Assembly: GCA_031255315.1 (NCBI GenBank)
Contig: JAIRSS010000121.1
Location: forward strand, 1 to 6,994
Source of the DNA: Spirochaetaceae bacterium
GTDB taxonomy: Bacteria; Spirochaetota; Spirochaetia; Treponematales; Breznakiellaceae
DNA length: 6,994 nt
Direction: 5' to 3'
The stretch's first letter is position 1; each line of letters starts with the position of its first letter. The notes under the pieces were generated by a model, which saw only the letters and a program-made list of their open reading frames with translations, had not been told where the DNA came from and ran no database searches. Below are positions 1 to 5,535 of the stretch, piece by piece. A program made the translations under genes and the position numbers.

Positions 1-8
1 CGGGGGGA

Positions 9-37
9 TTGACATTTTTTTGTAAAAAGCGTAAAGT
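9..37 (+). promoter_or_regulatory. Sigma-70-like promoter of the tRNA-Phe gene
   Basis: A perfect -35 box TTGACA (9-14) is followed after 17 bp by TAAAGT (32-37), which matches 4 of 6 bases of TATAAT. The predicted start lies near position 44, about 3 bp before the mature tRNA 5' end, giving a very short leader as expected for a singly transcribed tRNA. The boxes are seen directly; promoter activity is inferred. Confidence 0.7.
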
Positions 38-46
38 AATGATATT

Positions 47-119
47 GCCACCTTAGCTCAGTTGGTAGAGCAAAGGACTGAAAATCCTTGTGTCTAGAGT
101 TCGATTCTCTGAGGTGGCA
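47..119 (+). tRNA. tRNA-Phe (anticodon GAA)
   Basis: All cloverleaf parts can be paired by eye. The acceptor GCCACCT (47-53) pairs with AGGTGGC (112-118), with discriminator A119. The D stem is GCTC/GAGC with loop AGTTGGTA. The anticodon stem AAGGA/TCCTT encloses loop CTGAAAA, with anticodon GAA at 80-82. The T arm has loop TTCGATT closed by a 5-bp stem including one G-T pair. The 3' CCA is not encoded (119 is followed by AAG), so it must be added by a CCA-adding enzyme. A short T4 run at 123-126 follows directly and may help termination. No second tRNA is near, so it appears to be a single-gene unit. Confidence 0.97.
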
Positions 120-172
120 AAGTTTTAGACGTTCCAGCCTTTGGTTCTATAAAGATACGTATCCATTACATG

Positions 173-206
173 GGAGAGAAACCAGCATACCTGAGGGTTT
201 CTCTCC
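173..206. repeat. Perfect 11-bp inverted repeat (hairpin) between tRNA-Phe and the lipoprotein gene
   Basis: GGAGAGAAACC (173-183) pairs perfectly with GGTTTCTCTCC (196-206) around a 12-nt loop. It lies downstream of both flanking genes: after the plus-strand tRNA and after the minus-strand lipoprotein stop at 267. Neither strand has a T-run directly after the stem, so it is not a classical intrinsic terminator. It could still act as a 3'-end stabilising stem or a terminator of another kind. Nothing else was recognised in 120-266. Confidence 0.55.
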
Positions 207-266
207 ATCCGCGTTCGGTTCTTCATACTCCAGGGAATTATCTGTCACGCGGCCGCATAATGTAGG

Positions 267-1019
267 CTACCAGGCAACTTCGTATATCAGCGGCTGCTCA
301 AGGACTAGAAGGTCAATCAGGGGAAGGTCGAAACGGGCGCGTCCTCTCTGGACGGAGCCTCCCCGCACCTCCCTGACAGGGCGGGGGAATTCGATAGTGA
401 TGCGGATATGGGCGGCGGCGATTTCATCCGCTACCTGCGAACCGTGCAATGAGGCCGCGATCTCCCGGTAGGCCGCTCTGGTCAGGGGCATCCCCGTGGC
501 TACCGGAGCCGCCAGGGTGGAAAGGTAGTCCCGGACATCCTCGGAAAGGAGCGAGAGCAACCGGGGGCCGGTTGTAAGGTTCAGGGAAACAACGAGCCGT
601 CCCGCCGGATCGTACCGGATAAACGGCGCTCCCGCCGCCTGTTCCGGCAGGGCCAGAAAAGCGTCGATACGGGACACGGCAATAACGCCGGCTACGGCGT
701 CGGGCCCCAGGTTGTGCAGGACCACGCCGGAGATTCCCGGCGCCGCCTGCATGGACCGGGCAATGGCGGGACCGTCAAGGAGGGGTGTTTCCGTACCCGT
801 GGCGCCGCCCCGCATGACGCGGTTAAGCAGACGGAGCCGCCCGGCCATCTGTTTTCCCAGGGATATTTCCAGTTCAAAGTCCGCCGAATCGTCCTGTTTG
901 AGAACGCCTTCTACGACGCCGGAGCAGGAGGCGAAAAAAAGGGCTGCGATACAGAGGGCAAATACGGCCGGGAACCCCGCTTTTCGCGACGGAAGCGGCC
1001 CGGTACTGCTACGATTCAT
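267..1019 (-). CDS. Putative lipoprotein of unknown function (250 aa)
   Basis: This is a predicted membrane-anchored lipoprotein of no recognised family. The start chosen is the ATG at 1019 because a GAGG Shine-Dalgarno motif lies 5 nt upstream; the frame stays open further upstream (to 1130), but that extension would bury the signal peptide. The N-terminus has a basic region (R12, K13), a hydrophobic stretch (16-29) and the lipobox L27-F-F-A-S-C32, which is relaxed in the way typical of spirochaetes. Lipidation at C32 is therefore predicted. The mature part (about 218 aa) has no membrane segment and looks alpha/beta; it ends in a hydrophobic stretch LPLIDLLVLEQPLIYEV (233-249). It is transcribed divergently from the acyl-CoA synthetase gene. 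Gene-level confidence is high because of signal peptide, RBS and even codon use; function is not known. Any role in envelope lipid metabolism, suggested by its neighbour, would be speculation. Confidence 0.85.
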   Translation of the reverse strand: MNRSSTGPLPSRKAGFPAVFALCIAALFFASCSGVVEGVLKQDDSADFELEISLGKQMAGRLRLLNRVMRGGATGTETPLLDGPAIARSMQAAPGISGVVLHNLGPDAVAGVIAVSRIDAFLALPEQAAGAPFIRYDPAGRLVVSLNLTTGPRLLSLLSEDVRDYLSTLAAPVATGMPLTRAAYREIAASLHGSQVADEIAAAHIRITIEFPRPVREVRGGSVQRGRARFDLPLIDLLVLEQPLIYEVAW

Positions 1020-1037
1020 TGAAACCTCATGCTGTAC

Positions 1038-1043
1038 ACTATA
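1038..1043 (-). promoter_or_regulatory. Candidate -10 box for the lipoprotein gene
   Basis: On the minus strand TATAGT (5 of 6 to TATAAT) lies 18 nt upstream of the ATG at 1019, giving a predicted 5' leader of about 12 nt that still contains the GAGG ribosome-binding motif. No good -35 box stands 16-18 bp upstream, so this is a weak call. No convincing plus-strand promoter for the divergent synthetase gene was found in 1020-1194. Confidence 0.3.
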
Positions 1044-1194
1044 CTCGTTTTTGAAATAAAAGATAGAGAGTCTGCAACCTTCCGGAATATCCAGCGTCAA
1101 AATATAAAACAACCAGTATTTTTGCAACAACTGCGTCAGCGCTTACGGAATCCCGCATCCGGGGTTCCTCCATCCAAATTCACAGAGGTACAGT

Positions 1195-2895
1195 ATGTAT
1201 ATCGAACGAAACGCGTGGGCATTTTTAGACGAATACCGGGGGGCCTTCTTTAACGGGCTTTGGCCGACCCTCCCCGAAATGTTCAGGATCACCGTTTCCC
1301 GTTACGGGGAGCGGCCCTGTTTTACCGTGTATGAACCGGATCGTATCAGTCTTACCTACAACGAATCCTTGAAGATTGTCGAAGCCGTTGCCCGGTGGCT
1401 TCACCATAGGGGGATACGCAAAGGAGACAAAGTTGCGGTAACGGGAAAGAACTCCCCCGAATGGGCGGCGGCGTACCTGGGGATTCTTTTTGCCGGGGCT
1501 GTCGTAACGCCTATCGATTATCAGCTTAAAAACGAGGAGAGCGATTTGCTGCTCAGGACGGCAAAGGTACGGTTTCTGTTTGTGGATGAGGAAAAATACG
1601 GCTACTATGCGTCGGGTGGAAAGCTGGAACAGGTAATTTCCCTTAAAAAGGGAGTAGGGACCTATGTGTATGACCTTGACGGGCCGGAGGCGGAGATTGA
1701 ACAAGCTGGGGAAACAGATCTGGCGGCCATACTCTTTACGTCCGGGACCACCGGGCAGCCCAAGGGCGTCATGCTGACCCATCAGAACCTGGTGTCCGAC
1801 TGTTACCTGGCTCAGGGCAATATGCAGCTCTATTCTACCGATGTTTTCTATGCCCTCCTGCCCCTCCACCACGCCTACACCATGCTGGCGGTGTTCATCG
1901 AAACTATATCCGTGGGCGCGGAAGTGGTGTTCGGGAAAAAAATGGTAACTCCGGTAATACTCAAGGAACTCAGACTGGGAAAGATCACCATGCTGCTGGC
2001 GGTTCCCATGCTCTTCAATAAGGTACTGGCCGGTATCATCAGAGGTATAAAGGAGAAGGGGCCGGCCGCCTACGCGGCTATTTCGGCGCTGATGGGGCTT
2101 TCGGGTTTCATCAAAAAGGTGTTTCGGGTAAATCCCGGAAAGAAGATGTTCAAATTCCTGCTGGACAAAGCCTCCCTTACCACCCTGCGCATCTGCATTT
2201 GCGGCGGCGGCCCTCTGGCGCCCAGCGTGTTCAAAAAGTACAACCAACTGGGGATAGACTTCGTTCAAGGCTACGGCCTTACGGAAACCAGCCCCATCAT
2301 CAATCTGAACCCGGTGGAACACTATAAGGAAACCAGCGTCGGAAGAATCGTTCCCCAGGTAGATATGAAGATACTGAATCCCGATGAGCGGGGGGTGGGC
2401 GAAGTAATAGTGAAGGGCCCTATGGTGATGAAGGGCTACTTTGAGATGCCTGAAGAAACCGCCGCGTCCTTTACCTCCGACGGCTACCTGAAGACCGGCG
2501 ACCTGGGCTATATGGACAGCGAACACTACCTCTACCTTACCGGGAGGGCCAAAAACGTCATCGTTACCGAAGGTGGTAAAAACGTCTTCCCCGAAGAAAT
2601 CGAAAACGAATTTCAGCTCTTTGATGAGATTGACCAGATTCTGGTGCGGGGTTTTGTACAGGACAAGAAGATGAAGACCGAAAGAATCGAAGCTCTGGTG
2701 TATCCCTCGGCTGATTTCTTCGCCTCAAAAAACAACGCCGCTTTTTCTAAAGATGCGGTTAAAGCCCGGATAGAAGCGATCATCGCCGAAGTAAACCAGC
2801 GGCTCCTGCCGTACCAACGGATAGAGCGGACCACGATCCTCAGCGAACCTATGGAGATGACTACGACCAAGAAGATCAAACGGGAAGCGGTATGA
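1195..2895 (+). CDS. AMP-forming long-chain acyl-CoA synthetase-like protein (ANL superfamily, 566 aa)
   Basis: A member of the adenylate-forming ANL family that activates a carboxylic acid with ATP to an acyl-AMP and then normally transfers it to CoA. The motifs are all present and in order: phosphate-binding loop TSGTTGQPKG (182-191), LLPLHHAYTM (221-230), CGGGPL (336-341), YGLTETSP (360-367), TGDLG (434-438, D436 contacts ribose), GRAKNVIVTEGGKNVFPEEIE-type hinge (450-470), and the terminal KKIKR (559-563), in which K560 is the likely catalytic lysine. The protein ends three residues after this motif, a compact C-terminus. The length and the HHAY motif best fit long-chain acyl-CoA synthetases, but the substrate (fatty acid, aryl acid or an ACP-linked target) cannot be read from sequence. 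The start is ATG 1195 with AGAGG 6 nt upstream. It is cytoplasmic or peripheral to the membrane, since there is no signal peptide. It appears monocistronic, ending in a terminator at 2900. Confidence 0.93.
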   Translation: MYIERNAWAFLDEYRGAFFNGLWPTLPEMFRITVSRYGERPCFTVYEPDRISLTYNESLKIVEAVARWLHHRGIRKGDKVAVTGKNSPEWAAAYLGILFAGAVVTPIDYQLKNEESDLLLRTAKVRFLFVDEEKYGYYASGGKLEQVISLKKGVGTYVYDLDGPEAEIEQAGETDLAAILFTSGTTGQPKGVMLTHQNLVSDCYLAQGNMQLYSTDVFYALLPLHHAYTMLAVFIETISVGAEVVFGKKMVTPVILKELRLGKITMLLAVPMLFNKVLAGIIRGIKEKGPAAYAAISALMGLSGFIKKVFRVNPGKKMFKFLLDKASLTTLRICICGGGPLAPSVFKKYNQLGIDFVQGYGLTETSPIINLNPVEHYKETSVGRIVPQVDMKILNPDERGVGEVIVKGPMVMKGYFEMPEETAASFTSDGYLKTGDLGYMDSEHYLYLTGRAKNVIVTEGGKNVFPEEIENEFQLFDEIDQILVRGFVQDKKMKTERIEALVYPSADFFASKNNAAFSKDAVKARIEAIIAEVNQRLLPYQRIERTTILSEPMEMTTTKKIKREAV

Positions 2896-2899
2896 CGCG

Positions 2900-2947
2900 A
2901 ACCGGACGGCGGCGGGTTCATTCGATACCGTCCGGTTTCGTTTAGTT
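2900..2947 (+). terminator. Intrinsic terminator of the acyl-CoA synthetase gene
   Basis: AACCGGACGG (2900-2909) pairs perfectly with CCGTCCGGTT (2928-2937), a 10-bp GC-rich stem with an 18-nt loop. It is followed by the T-rich tail TTCGTTTAGTTTT. It begins 4 nt after the TGA stop. The opposite strand has no T tail, so it should act mainly on plus-strand transcripts, although it also lies just beyond the 3' end of the convergent dehydrogenase gene. Confidence 0.85.
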
Positions 2948-2959
2948 TTGGAACAGGCG

Positions 2960-4042
2960 TTACTGATTATGCGGCACGGCAACGCCCAGCAGCCGGGCCG
3001 AGGCTTTGATAGTTTCCCAGACATCCTCGGCGAGGGGAACCCCTTCACGGCTGCTGCGTTCTTCCGCCTCCCGGCCTTTAAGCCCGGCGTAGTAGACCCG
3101 CTCCCGGCCTTCCGCGGGGGGCAGGCTGGAGAGGGCGTCTAACATGCGGCCCATGTCCTGTTTAAATTCGGAAGGGTCTCTGAAGAGGTCTATACGCAGG
3201 GCCATGAAGAAGTGGCAGACTCTGGCGGAGGTAACCGCCGAATCGTGGACCTCGGCGCCAAAGGTTCCCCCTGACGTGAGGGCCGTGAGGATGTCCACCA
3301 TGACGGCGAGGCCGTACCCTTTATAACCGCCCGACGCCGCGCCTTCGCCGCCTAAGGGGAGGAGGCCGCCGCCTTTGAGATACAGCATGTCTTCCAAGAG
3401 GCGCGCCGGATTAGTTATAGGCCGTCCGTCTGCGCCGGCCGCCCAGCCGGGGGGTATTTTCCCGCCTTCCCGCTCAAGAATTTCTATAGCCCCCCTGGTA
3501 ACGGTGGTGGTTGCCATGTCCAGGCTGAACAGGCGCCCCCCGCAGGCGGGAGCGGCGAAGGCGATGGGGTTGGTCCCGAACATCGGGGTCCGGGCAAAGG
3601 TGGGGACCCCCAGGGCCGCGGTGTTGGTCATGGCTATGCCCAGCATGTCTTGGCGGGCGGCCATTTCAGAATAAAAGCCGGCTATTCCAAAGTGGTTGGA
3701 ATTGCGGATGCTGCACACCCCCGCTCCATGTTTCCGGGCGGTTTCTATGGCCCACTCCATAGCTTTGCGGCTTATCGACATACCCATGCCTCCCTGGGCG
3801 TCCAGGACGCGGGAAAGAGGGGTTTCCCGCACAACCGTGGGAGTAACACCCCCTTTGATGAGGCCCGCCTGTATGCCGGAGATATACCGGGCAAGATGGG
3901 CTACGCCGTGGCTTGGGATGCCTCTGGCGTCAGCCGCCGTCAGAATGCAGGCGGAATCGTCCGCCTCTTCCCGGGGGATTCCCAGGGCTTCTAGTATATG
4001 CGAAACACATCCCTCCAGTTCAGGACGTGGTATACGGATCAT
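2960..4042 (-). CDS. Ldh2-family NAD(P)-dependent 2-hydroxyacid dehydrogenase (malate / L-lactate / diketogulonate reductase type, 360 aa)
   Basis: This is a cytoplasmic oxidoreductase of the Ldh2/YiaK/AllD family, which has its own fold unrelated to the Rossmann-type lactate dehydrogenases and interconverts 2-oxo and 2-hydroxy acids with NAD(P)(H). Family signatures run in order: GIPSHGVAHLARY (41-53) with the likely catalytic H45, RNSNHFGIAGFY (113-124), GTNPIAFAAP (156-165), LDMATTT (174-180) with conserved D175, and the glycine-rich SGGYKGYGLAVMVDIL (237-252). The C-terminal part HFFMALRIDLF (277-287) is also typical. The length is normal for the family (about 330-360 aa). The start ATG has a strong AAGGAG motif 5 nt upstream (4048-4053). 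Known members act on malate, L-lactate, ureidoglycolate, sulfolactate or 2,3-diketo-L-gulonate, and I cannot choose between them from motifs alone. The nearby IclR regulator and ABC importer favour a carbohydrate-derived acid. No frameshift or missing key residue was seen. Confidence 0.92.
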   Translation of the reverse strand: MIRIPRPELEGCVSHILEALGIPREEADDSACILTAADARGIPSHGVAHLARYISGIQAGLIKGGVTPTVVRETPLSRVLDAQGGMGMSISRKAMEWAIETARKHGAGVCSIRNSNHFGIAGFYSEMAARQDMLGIAMTNTAALGVPTFARTPMFGTNPIAFAAPACGGRLFSLDMATTTVTRGAIEILEREGGKIPPGWAAGADGRPITNPARLLEDMLYLKGGGLLPLGGEGAASGGYKGYGLAVMVDILTALTSGGTFGAEVHDSAVTSARVCHFFMALRIDLFRDPSEFKQDMGRMLDALSSLPPAEGRERVYYAGLKGREAEERSSREGVPLAEDVWETIKASARLLGVAVPHNQ

Positions 4043-4062
4043 GGATACTCCTTAGTAATCAA

Positions 4063-4125
4063 GTGAGCCTGTTCCAAAACTCATTGACTGTGCGCTAAAC
4101 GCGCGCGATTGGGGAACAGCCTCAC
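4063..4125. repeat. Imperfect palindromic repeat, GAGCCTGTTCCAAAAC family, copy 1
   Basis: GTGAGCCTGTTCC (4063-4075) pairs with GGAACAGCCTCAC (4113-4125) at 12 of 13 positions (one C-C mismatch), and similarity continues inward through the AAAAC/CCAAT parts with several changes. The middle is CG-alternating (GCGCGCG near 4101-4107). The outer arm GAGCCTGTTCCAAAAC differs by one base from the arm of copy 2 (4559-4609), so the two look like members of one repeat family at different stages of decay. It falls in the predicted 5' leader of the dehydrogenase mRNA, 10 nt upstream of its ribosome-binding site. Confidence 0.75.
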
Positions 4126-4155
4126 GTTATAAACGATTGCATTCCACAATTTGAA
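4126..4155 (-). promoter_or_regulatory. Candidate promoter of the dehydrogenase gene
   Basis: On the minus strand TTCAAA (4150-4155, 4 of 6 to TTGACA) is followed after 18 bp by TATAAC (4126-4131, 5 of 6 to TATAAT). The start would be near 4119, leaving a leader of about 77 nt that would contain most of palindrome copy 1. Moderate box quality; activity is inferred. Confidence 0.4.
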
Positions 4156-4187
4156 GTTTTAGGAGGCAATTATCTGTCATTATCGGG

Positions 4188-4213
4188 AAAAAGCCTGTTT
4201 TCGTCAAACAGGC
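4188..4213 (-). terminator. Terminator-like hairpin facing left
   Basis: GCCTGTTT (4193-4200) and AAACAGGC (4206-4213) form a perfect 8-bp stem with a 5-nt loop. Read on the minus strand, the stem is followed at once by T5 (A5 at 4188-4192). It lies about 470 bp beyond the IclR stop and beyond the closer IclR terminator, so what transcript it would end is unclear. It sits upstream of the dehydrogenase promoter and would also shield that gene from read-through. It may alternatively belong to a larger bulged stem formed by TTAGG(AGG)CAA (4159-4169) and TTGCCTAA (4217-4224). Confidence 0.55.
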
Positions 4214-4257
4214 GCGTTGCCTAATAAACGGGAGTTCGGCGGGAAGAAAGTGTGTAT

Positions 4258-4286
4258 GTCATCTGGTCTGGCGACTGCGAAGGATC
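4258..4286. repeat. GTCAT-type repeat end fragment
   Basis: This piece starts GTCATCTGG and ends CGACTGCGAAGGATC. It resembles the dispersed bacterial repeat ends of the form GTCATTCTGAGCG...GCGAAGAATC that I recall from many genomes. The match is by eye and from memory, with no search behind it. It is in the same orientation as the left end of the adjoining element at 4323-4414. Confidence 0.4.
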
Positions 4287-4322
4287 ATGCGCATAGCGTA
4301 CGTCATGCCTCAATGTAGTCCG

Positions 4323-4414
4323 CGTCATTACAGGGAGCGAAGGGGCCCGCCGGGCGGCGGGAAATTAAGGCGGGCATCCACGTCACCGGATTGTTTCGCT
4401 GCGCCCGCATGACG
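4323..4414. repeat. 92-bp dispersed-repeat-like element with imperfect inverted ends
   Basis: The left end CGTCATTACAGGGAGCGAAG and the inverted right end (minus strand CGTCATGCGGGCGCAGCGAA) agree at CGTCAT and at the GGG/AGCGAA part. This is the style of the common CGTCATTGCGAGCGAAGCGA...AATCC short repeats; the right end continues inward with ACAATCC as that type does. The interior is GC-rich with complementary runs (CCCGCC / GGCGGG) and can fold back. It carries no gene, so it would be a non-autonomous or regulatory repeat. Family assignment rests on recall. Confidence 0.5.
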
Positions 4415-4558
4415 GTATTAAAATGAGTTTTCTTCCCATCGAACTTACAGTACGTAAAGCCGTAAACAAGCTGAGGATACAGGGAACCCGGCGTCTTGCC
4501 GAGGTTGCCGCCAAAGTCAAACAACTGCTCATCAAGGCCAAAAGCCTGAAAAACCGCA

Positions 4559-4609
4559 AGAGCCTGTCCCAAAACCGTGCTCGTAGCGCACGGTTTTGGG
4601 ACAGGCTCT
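4559..4609. repeat. Perfect 22-bp palindrome, GAGCCTGTCCCAAAAC family, copy 2
   Basis: The arms at 4559-4580 and 4588-4609 are perfectly complementary over 22 bp, around the 7-nt loop TCGTAGC. The arm begins AGAGCCTGTCCCAAAAC and ends CGTGC. No T-run follows on either strand, so it is not a standard terminator despite its strength. Perfect symmetry suggests a recent insertion or a structure under selection. The arm resembles the terminal inverted repeats of some transposons, but no transposase is present. It forms the last codons of one short plus-strand open frame and supplies the TTG of a minus-strand one. Confidence 0.85.
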
Positions 4610-4630
4610 AAATTAAGCGGAGGCAGGGAT

Positions 4631-4665
4631 CAAAACCGGGAGCGGAAAGTAGTTCCACACTCCCG
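4631..4665 (-). terminator. Probable terminator of the IclR-family gene
   Basis: On the minus strand, CGGGAG / CTCCCG (4660-4665 with 4637-4642) encloses a second stem GGAA / TTCC with loop CTACT and a small internal bulge, followed by the tail GTTTTG. It starts about 20 bp after the IclR stop codon. The stem is interrupted and the T-run is only four long, so termination may be incomplete. Confidence 0.5.
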
Positions 4666-4684
4666 CCGCTTTCGATTTCAACCG

Positions 4685-5443
4685 TCACTCGTAGAGACGG
4701 TAGAGTAATTCCATTTTTCTGGCGGCGGCTTGCAGGAGCGCCAGTAATTGCTCCTGCGTTACCTCTTCACGAAAAGTGGGGAACGTAAAGGATAGGGCCG
4801 CGACAGGAAAGCCCTTGGAATTCATCACTGGAACCGCGATACAGTTTACATGAGGATGTGTTTCCTCAAGATCGTAAGCGACATGGCTACGGCGCACTTC
4901 GCGGAGATGCTCAATGAGGGCGTCGAGATTGCACAGAGTCCTAGGTGTAAAGACCTGCAACTCCTCACAAGAATAAAGAGAACGTATCTCCTCATCGGTA
5001 TAACCGGAAAGAAGCGCCTTTCCCAACGCTGTGGCATGGGCGGGCTTCCGTTTTTCATCGTGAGCATAGACGCGCAGTACCTGGGTGCTGTCGAATTCAT
5101 AGATATAGACCACGTCGGTACGCTCCAGTACGGCAAAGCAGGTATTTTCATTGCAGGTCTGGTGCAATTCCTCAACGATTTGCCGGGCGCGCTCCGTAAA
5201 GGGATCGGACAGACGGAAGGCGTTTCCGGTCTTGAAGCATCGTATGCCAATGCGGTAGTGTCCCGTCAAATCTTTCTGCAAATACTCCATATTCAGCATG
5301 GTTTGTACCAGATTGTGAATGGTGCTTTTCGGGAGTTGAAAAAGCCCGCAGATGTCCTTGAACCCCAGAGACACGGCGCTATCCGCCACAGCGTCCAGTA
5401 TCTCTAAAGCGCTTTGTAAAAGACGATGCCCTTTTTTTTCCAT
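4685..5443 (-). CDS. IclR-family transcriptional regulator (252 aa)
   Basis: A DNA-binding regulator with the two-domain IclR layout. The N-terminal winged helix-turn-helix (about 1-72) includes KDICGLFQLPKSTIHNLVQT (29-48) as helix-turn-helix and HYRIGIRCF (62-70) as wing. The C-terminal ligand-sensing domain (about 80-252) carries the family signatures HATALGKALLSG (136-147) and VAYDLEE...NCIAVPV (188-206). IclR proteins usually bind palindromes near divergent promoters as dimers or tetramers and respond to small organic acids or sugars. I chose ATG 5443 as start: an in-frame TTG at 5467 would add 8 residues, but the only purine-rich AGAGGA motif lies inside that extension. That motif is 12 nt from the ATG, which is long, so the start is not certain. 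Codons 2-4 contain an A8 run. The gene is divergent from the ABC importer genes and most likely regulates them and itself. The ligand is unknown; KdgR/YiaJ-like roles are possible. Confidence 0.93.
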   Translation of the reverse strand: MEKKGHRLLQSALEILDAVADSAVSLGFKDICGLFQLPKSTIHNLVQTMLNMEYLQKDLTGHYRIGIRCFKTGNAFRLSDPFTERARQIVEELHQTCNENTCFAVLERTDVVYIYEFDSTQVLRVYAHDEKRKPAHATALGKALLSGYTDEEIRSLYSCEELQVFTPRTLCNLDALIEHLREVRRSHVAYDLEETHPHVNCIAVPVMNSKGFPVAALSFTFPTFREEVTQEQLLALLQAAARKMELLYRLYE

Positions 5444-5460
5444 TTTTTCTTTATTTCCTC

Positions 5461-5489
5461 TTGACAACTAAGAATTTCACCCTTATCCT
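5461..5489 (+). promoter_or_regulatory. Candidate promoter of the ABC importer operon
   Basis: A perfect -35 box TTGACA (5461-5466) and TATCCT (5484-5489, 4 of 6) are separated by 17 bp. The predicted start is near 5496, giving a leader of about 68 nt that contains the AT-rich inverted repeats. Its -35 box overlaps the possible TTG start of the regulator on the other strand. Confidence 0.55.
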
Positions 5490-5498
5490 AGAAGAATA

Positions 5499-5535
5499 AG
5501 TTCATATATAAATAATATATTCATATATATGAACT
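5499..5535. promoter_or_regulatory. Operator region: 12-bp inverted repeat containing a perfect 14-bp palindrome, probable IclR-family binding site
   Basis: AGTTCATATATA (5499-5510) and TATATATGAACT (5524-5535) are perfect inverted arms around a 13-bp spacer. Inside lies the perfect palindrome TTCATATATATGAA (5520-5533), and its left half TTCATATATA recurs at 5501-5510, 19 bp earlier, on the same face about two helical turns apart. Size and symmetry fit IclR-family operators, and the position between regulator and target genes is the usual one. It fills 14 of the 17 spacer bases of the regulator promoter and lies just downstream of the importer start point, so binding could repress both. Confidence 0.65.

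Larger units (their letters stand above)
4043..4684. other. 642-bp gene-poor intergenic block built of repeats and hairpins
   Basis: No convincing gene was found here. From left to right it holds the dehydrogenase RBS, an imperfect palindrome (4063-4125), a candidate dehydrogenase promoter, a minus-strand terminator-like hairpin (4188-4213), GTCAT-type repeat pieces (4258-4414), a perfect palindrome (4559-4609) and the IclR terminator (4631-4665). The stretch 4423-4558 stays open in two exactly complementary frames. The plus-strand frame starts ATG 4423 but has no Shine-Dalgarno motif, and the minus-strand frame starts only at a TTG inside the palindrome. Codon choice looks gene-like in both, so it may be a decayed coding fragment, but the strand and the parent gene are unknown. 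Confidence 0.6.

Noticed and set aside
47..119. tRNA-Phe as an integration site of a mobile element
   Set aside because: I saw no integrase gene and no second copy of the tRNA 3' end in the window.
154..163. GATACGTATC, a perfect 10-bp palindrome as an operator
   Set aside because: It lies downstream of the tRNA with no promoter nearby; palindromes of this size occur by chance in a window this long.
88..471. Plus-strand open frame starting inside the tRNA-Phe gene
   Set aside because: It begins within the tRNA and runs into the antisense of the lipoprotein gene; the composition is R/S-rich and there is no ribosome-binding site.
1225..2526. Long minus-strand open frame (433 codons) opposite the acyl-CoA synthetase gene
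   Set aside because: The plus-strand gene has every ANL family motif in order. The antisense product is rich in H, R and G with no recognisable domain, which is what the complement of a GC-biased gene gives.
3144..4055. Several plus-strand open frames opposite the dehydrogenase gene
   Set aside because: The minus strand encodes an intact Ldh2 protein with a strong ribosome-binding site; the plus frames are overlapping, arginine/proline-rich complements.
4161..4224. Perfect AGGAGG motif at 4161-4166 on plus that could start a leader peptide
   Set aside because: No ATG, GTG or TTG lies at a workable distance; only a CTG at 4174 would give a 16-residue peptide. The motif is better explained as part of a bulged stem with 4217-4224.
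4559..4609. Perfect 22-bp palindrome as a transcription terminator
   Set aside because: Neither side carries a T-run directly after the stem, and a better IclR terminator lies at 4631-4665. A repeat element fits better.
4850..5407. Plus-strand open frame of 185 codons inside the regulator gene
   Set aside because: It is antisense to a complete IclR-family protein with both domains, and it has no convincing ribosome-binding site or family features.
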